A stretch of 64,000 nucleotides of DNA, taken from Sphagnum magellanicum (taxonomy: Eukaryota > Streptophyta > Sphagnopsida > Sphagnales > Sphagnaceae). The notes beneath the pieces are model-generated. The model saw nothing but the letters and a program-made list of their open reading frames with translations, searched no databases and was not told the origin of the DNA. The position numbers and the translations under genes are program-made. This document shows positions 59,199 through 64,000 of the stretch, in pieces. Numbering within the stretch: position 1 is the first letter of the stretch; every line of letters begins with the position of its first letter. The DNA lies in contig CM038919.1 of NCBI GenBank assembly GCA_021904315.1, positions 1-64,000 on the forward strand, in the 5' to 3' direction.

Positions 59199-59671
59199 AG
59201 AGAGAGAGAGAGAGAAAGAGAGTTCTGGGCAACTTTCTGTGCAGTGTTGTTGATTGAAAAATAATGGAAAACTTTTCTGTTGATGATGCCTGCCCATCAG
59301 AGTCAATTGCTTACCATCAAAGTTTTTTGTTGTTTTGTTTGTTATGTTTTTGAGTGGAGAAGGTTGGAGGTAAAGAGGAGGGGCATTCAATCATCTTGGA
59401 CCAACACCACCACCACCATTTTTCTTCCCCATCCAATTGTCTGCTCATGTTTCTCCAGAGCCATGACAGCCAAATGCATGGGGGTTTGTATCCTTCATTA
59501 GATGTGGCCTTGAGCAACATGAGTCCTCCTCCTCTGGGTTCTTCACATGAGTTTGTGGATGGAGGAGCTAACGAGCAGCCTTCTTCTTTAGGTCAAAATT
59601 TGTTATTTAGGTCCCTATGTTATTGTTTTATGTATGCTTCTTTATCTATGACATGGGTTCAGGTGCTTTGA
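59199..59671 (+). other. Possible 5' exon with (GA)n leader
   Basis: A (GA)n microsatellite at about 59199-59222, common in plant 5' leaders, precedes ATGs at 59263 (MENFSVDDACPSESIAYHQ) and 59354. The latter frame (105 codons) has DQHHHHHFSSPSNC, PSLDVALSNMSPPPLGSS and a possible donor after SSL. Composition looks coding-like, but no family is recognised and downstream exons could not be assigned. Confidence 0.3.
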
Positions 59672-61060
59672 CTATGCAATGTGTGTGAAGCCTACTTTGC
59701 TAAAGACCTCAACAAGATTGGGTATTGTGACTCCAACCTTTTCTGCATGTACTGTCTTTCTGAAATTCCTTGGGGATGTAGCAAACATAACAGCAGCTAT
59801 AAGGAGATGATGTAGAGAGAGGGTTAAGTTTCTTAAGGAATGGGTGGTAGATTTTTGCGAATGGACACACTTGCATTGCTACTGTCACTCGTAAACGTTC
59901 GAGCTAGTGCAGAGGAATCCTTTTGTGTTCCATATTGTTCACAAAAAGCTTTCAACTTCTTAAGTTGTTACATTTAAAAACAATTATATGTCTTATGGTG
60001 TTTTGTATCTACAAAAACTATTGGAAGTCCAAAGTTTAAGAATTTGTTTATGAGCTCAATGCACATGCTCATTTTTTGAATGTGACACTTTTGATAAAAC
60101 TCTCAACCCTTTGTCTTGTTACTCTTAGTATTCATGATGAAGTATTCTTTTAATTCAACAAGCAAGCTATTTGGGATCATGGTGAGTGAAGAAAATCTGC
60201 TGCAACCAATTGTGTGGTGCTTACTGTTGCTCTACTGCAGCAGCTAGACTTCAAGAGAGTCAAGTTAAGATTGAATTACAGTCTTTATTTATTTCTCCTT
60301 CAATTGCTGGTTGGTTTCCTAGCTCCGTGGTGGTGATCAGTTGCTTAAACCAGCAGAAGTTTGAAATCTTGCAGTACATAGACATGGATCAACACAAGGA
60401 AAAGGCTCCAAAGATCTTTCGGTGTAATTGTAACAAAGTTGGTAGTAGTAGCTAACTAGTGATCATCGGTGGGTGCAACTTTTTCTTCTCCCTGATCATC
60501 ATTGACCCTAGCATTGGTCTAATCATCTGCAACAACCCCAAGAGAGTCGGTGAACTTCCATAACCCAGTGATGCAGATTAGTCATCCAACTCTAGTCTAG
60601 CACCTCCAAATCACATGAGATTATGAAGATCATGATGGATGTCTTTCTCTTGGAATTTTCTTCTGGTTTTGGTGCTTGTCCTTAATCAATGTAAATTCCT
60701 AAACCTTTTAGATTTTGTAGATCGTTCTTAAATTTTTTGTCACCACTTGCTAATTCTCATCTGCTCACAACTCACCTTTAAAGTCTACACCAAAAGTACA
60801 TAGGTCAATGTTCAAAGAAAAAACATGTTCATTCTTTCAAATGATTTTAGCATTGTAGAATAAAGATTTCACTCATCTTCTTTAGAGACAAAGAATTCCA
60901 ATGTTCTTGCATCATAATTTAAAGAAGTCATAAAAGAATGAAACCTTCAGAATGAAAGAAAAACCCATTAAAATTAACAAATTAGTATCCAACACTTCCC
61001 CCTTTTTCTTTCTGGATCAAGAAACCACAAAATTTGTCGAGGACAAACACCCAACCCTAA
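59672..61060. other. Intergenic or unassigned genic DNA
   Basis: Moderate composition. A frame at 60186-60455 and a stretch at about 59690-59810 read open but have no recognised domain. A short CCCTAACCCTTT occurs near 61056. Confidence 0.35.
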
Positions 61061-61089
61061 CCCTTTACCTATGATCTGGTCCCTACGCC

Positions 61090-61255
61090 CATAACGACAC
61101 AGGCTTCAAGCGGTTTGACCACAAAAAGCCAGTGTAGTGCTAGACTTTTTTAGTGCAGTGCCATGCTTTTTTTTTCGACCTTTTTCACTTTTTGTTATTT
61201 TTTTATTGCTTGTTAACTATTTTTTTACTATTGAAGGGGGCTAGGGGAGTTAAAT
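61090..61255. repeat. Diverged inverted copy of the 20.5-20.9 kb repeat family
   Basis: The complement reads CAATAGTAAAAAAATAG, AAATAACAAAAAGTGAAAA, AGGTCGAAAAAAAAAGC and GCACTGCACTAAAAAAG, matching the text at 20590-20690 (AGTAAAAAAAGTAAC, AAAAAGTGAAAAAGGTC, GCACCGCGCTAAAACAG) with loss of G+C. It is a dispersed repeat. Confidence 0.7.
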
Positions 61256-61259
61256 TGCT

Positions 61260-62780
61260 AGTGATCAACTAATTGAATAGAAAAAAGGTATTAACTGATT
61301 ATGTAACACAATAAATTATTTATTAATTGTTACACTCCTGAAATTTTAATTATAAATTATTAAGATTCTAAATTACTAATTTAATAGTAGATATGAAATC
61401 AGTTTTAATAAAGATTCATAGCAATTAATTAGAAAATTAAGTATTAAACCAAAATAATGTATTATGATTTTTGAAAATTTTTAGTAAAAATTAAATCATT
61501 TTTAATTAATCGTTAATAGTAACCAAACAATTTAATATGTGAAGAATTTGTTATTTATCATTCATCAGCTGATTAAATATTTACTAATTAGTAGACATTA
61601 ACTATTAACCACAACTCTTAATTAACTACCTAAATCAAATTCTTGAAATATTTCAGAACTAATCATATATTTCAAAATCGTTTAATAAGGAACAATTAGA
61701 TAATCATTATCTAAATAATAATTCAGAATAATTAATTATTTCATAGTAACTGAATATTGAATAACAAAATATTGACAAATCATTGATTGATAAATATTAA
61801 ATATGGATAATTTGTTTATAAACTTATTCATTTTTTATGGAAATTAAGTAATTTTAAATTAACGAAAAATTATTTCATATTTCTTAATAATCAATTGATT
61901 AATATGAATAATTCACAAACACCAATTAATTTTTTCGTATCAATTTACGATTTAATATCTAATTAATTATATTTTCTTGAAATAACTAATTGATTACTTA
62001 ATTAGTTGGTATTAGTTAAAATATAATTAAATGATTAAATATAATTATTAGTTCATACTTTGTATTGACTAATGATTATTTGAAAATAATAGTTTATCAA
62101 TAATCAATGCTTGTGTAATACAATGATTATATCATATTAACATGATTTCGCTACTATAATTTAATCATATCTTAGTAAAGATGACATATTTTAAATGAAC
62201 CATACCAAAAAAAAATGATATATTTTCAATCCAATATGCGTATGACATGGTCAAATATATGTTTAATATACTTTGAATACAAACTAAATATCTTAACATA
62301 CCATGAATAAAGTGAAATATGCTTAATATACTTGGAATATAATTTAAATGCACTCTAATATGTTAAATAGGCTTAATAGATGTTTAATACACCCTGAATA
62401 AAAGGTATACAATATGTTTTTAATGTAGTGCACAAAACCATAGTGTACATAAAATATATATACACACCATAGTAAGTAACCAAATTGCAATTAATTTTGG
62501 AACTAAATGAACATACGAGCTTATTCATGGATGAAAAATCCAAAAAACTAGTCAATATGGAAGGATGTGTAATTTAATAGTCACAACATAATCACAAAAA
62601 TAGTAATAAAGTTTAAAAGATGGTGACAAATTGTAAAATTGATAAAACAAAGTCACAAAGGATAGGTGTTTGCATGTAATCATATGTAGTTGTAAATTGA
62701 ATTGTTGCATATCACAAGATTTCTTTTAATGTTTCCACCATTGAGATAAAAAAAACCAACTCATGGGAAAGGTATTGTTA
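61260..62780. other. Extremely AT-rich block
   Basis: About 1.5 kb dominated by TAATTAATT, AATTAAAT and TTTAATAT words with almost no G or C. No gene is visible. Such blocks can act as matrix-attachment regions, but nothing here proves that. Confidence 0.7.
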
Positions 62781-62781
62781 A

Positions 62782-63859
62782 TTATTTTTTTATGGCATTC
62801 AAGTCATCAAATGTTGGACCATCAACTGTAGTGTGAGGATCACAATATAACATGTAAAATTCATGTTGTGCTAACTTGATGTTCTCCATAGAGTCACACA
62901 CGAAAATATTTTTACCTTGTGTAGTTTTGATAAGCATATGCACACATTCAAGTAATGGTACAATGTCATGTAGCCCCAAAATCAGTTCAACCTCACACAT
63001 TGCATTCAAATTCCTCAAAGCATGATCACTCATGGAACTTTAACATGCATCTTGACAATGAAAGGACAATATTCAACATATACCCATTTTGTTGGAGAAA
63101 ATGTGGAGATTATCAAGTTTTGAATTTTCATAAACATTTCATAAGTTTGATATTTGGAATAAACTTCACATGTGTTCATAATTTATCATGGGATGTCCAT
63201 GGGTTAATAGGTGATAAATGGAAAGAAACTACACATATTTTTGTTTTATTTTGAGAGGACATCAATTTGGAGTTGGTCCAAGATAGAAAGGCACTTAACA
63301 ACAAAAAAATCACATTCATTATTGCCATGAACTGAGTTTTTATTAAAGTAATGAGAACTAGCATCCACACCTAGCATAAAAACTATACCTTTTGGACACC
63401 CAACATGCTTAAGTAAGTTATCCAACTTTGGTGCAAACAATTTTTCTTTCCTTTTAATAGATGTGCAAATCTTGCAAGTAATGTGTTGCACCAACCCCTT
63501 CTCATCAACAATAGATTTTGCCCATTCAAACGGGTAGTCCAAGCATCTTGAAACTTTCATGAGCTATCATAGAACTTTCGTTTTTTCGATGGAATTTGAT
63601 TGCACATATCTTTACAAACTAAATAAGAAACAACAATACTTGGTGATCTTTCCATGGGTGAAACATCACCAAGTTGGGCAAAAAACAATGGATTGTTTTT
63701 ACCTTTAAAGGCTGATGAAACAAGGAACAAAAGTCGAATTAAAAATTCTGGGTAATTTGCAAAGGGGCCATGGTGTCTTAACCCTACAACTAACACAAGA
63801 TTAGGATTAACAAAACAGAAGCCCATAATTGAAACGTAACCACATTGCAAATTGTACAT
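62782..63859 (-). pseudogene. hAT-like transposase remnant (zinc finger 862/KIAA1586-like)
   Basis: Read on the minus strand, segments follow in order but in different frames: WAKSIVDEKGLVQHITCKIC and APKLDNLLKHVGCPKG (about 63520-63385), then after further pieces a frame at 63033-62782 with LRNLNAMCEVELILGLHDIV, PLLECVHMLIK and ICD-like VCDSMENIKLAQHEF. This matches hAT-like proteins in which a CxxC...PKxDxLxKHxGxxK finger precedes a long domain with LLCDxxxxLGLxxxxPLLE. Stops and frameshifts separate the parts, so it is inactive. It belongs to a mobile element of which terminal repeats were not found. Confidence 0.5.
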
Positions 63860-64000
63860 AAAAGTTGATCAACATATTATTTAAAAATGGACTTGGATTA
63901 TAAATTTACAACCCTAATGTGAAAGTAACATGCAATGGGCATTGGACAAATTCTAATTTAATTCAATGCAATCAGCAAATAGTTATAACCTCATGCAAAT

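Overview
The window is the end of a land-plant nuclear chromosome. It starts in degenerate CCCTAAA repeats (the complementary strand of plant TTTAGGG telomeres) and runs inward through about 21 kb of layered subtelomeric DNA, then about 30 kb of AT-rich transposon and duplication debris, to a more gene-like end. Plant identity also rests on two recognisable spliced plant genes (APC13 and an ASR/ABA-WDS protein), a nuclear copy of plastid rpl2, and two nuclear copies of the mitochondrial rps3-rpl16 junction. The exact lineage cannot be fixed. The families at 18 kb (SERAC1-like hydrolase) and 32-36 kb (CRN-like nuclease-kinase) suggest a non-seed plant, but that is inference.

Layout. 1-467 telomere; 635-1585 an intact unrecognised 316-codon ORF pointing at the telomere; 1.58-5.28 kb nested short-unit arrays (7, about 12, about 30 and 29-30 bp); 2.95-6.31 kb composite units, three of which end in interstitial telomere tracts; 8.0-11.8 kb larger tandem duplications; 12.6-15.6 kb a frame-broken gene with OrsD-like zinc fingers, a RecQ-type helicase core and a Cys-rich tail, the architecture of fungal telomere-linked helicases; 17.9-18.9 kb a scrambled SERAC1-like hydrolase pseudogene; 18.9-20.6 kb a G-poor C/A-rich tract; 20.6-21.5 kb a GC-rich 118-bp tandem pair and an inverted copy of the telomere-linked composite unit. 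From 21.5 to 51 kb there are paired segmental duplications (21.5 and 48.2 kb, one carrying a 241-bp insertion with target-site duplication), organelle DNA insertions, Ty3/gypsy remnants, a solo LTR with an exact 5-bp target-site duplication, and long homopolymers (G23, C43). At 32.5-36.6 kb two paralogous CRN-like REase-kinase genes lie in tandem on the minus strand, one intact and one decayed, separated by a 141-bp minisatellite built from the intact gene's own 3' end.

The gene-like end holds APC13/BONSAI (52084-53122, three short exons, two telo-box motifs upstream) and an ASR-type stress protein (57567-56502, two exons, minus strand), then a decayed hAT-like transposase at 62.8-63.9 kb. 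No rRNA, CRISPR or convincing complete tRNA gene was seen. All family assignments are by reading motifs; no database search was possible.
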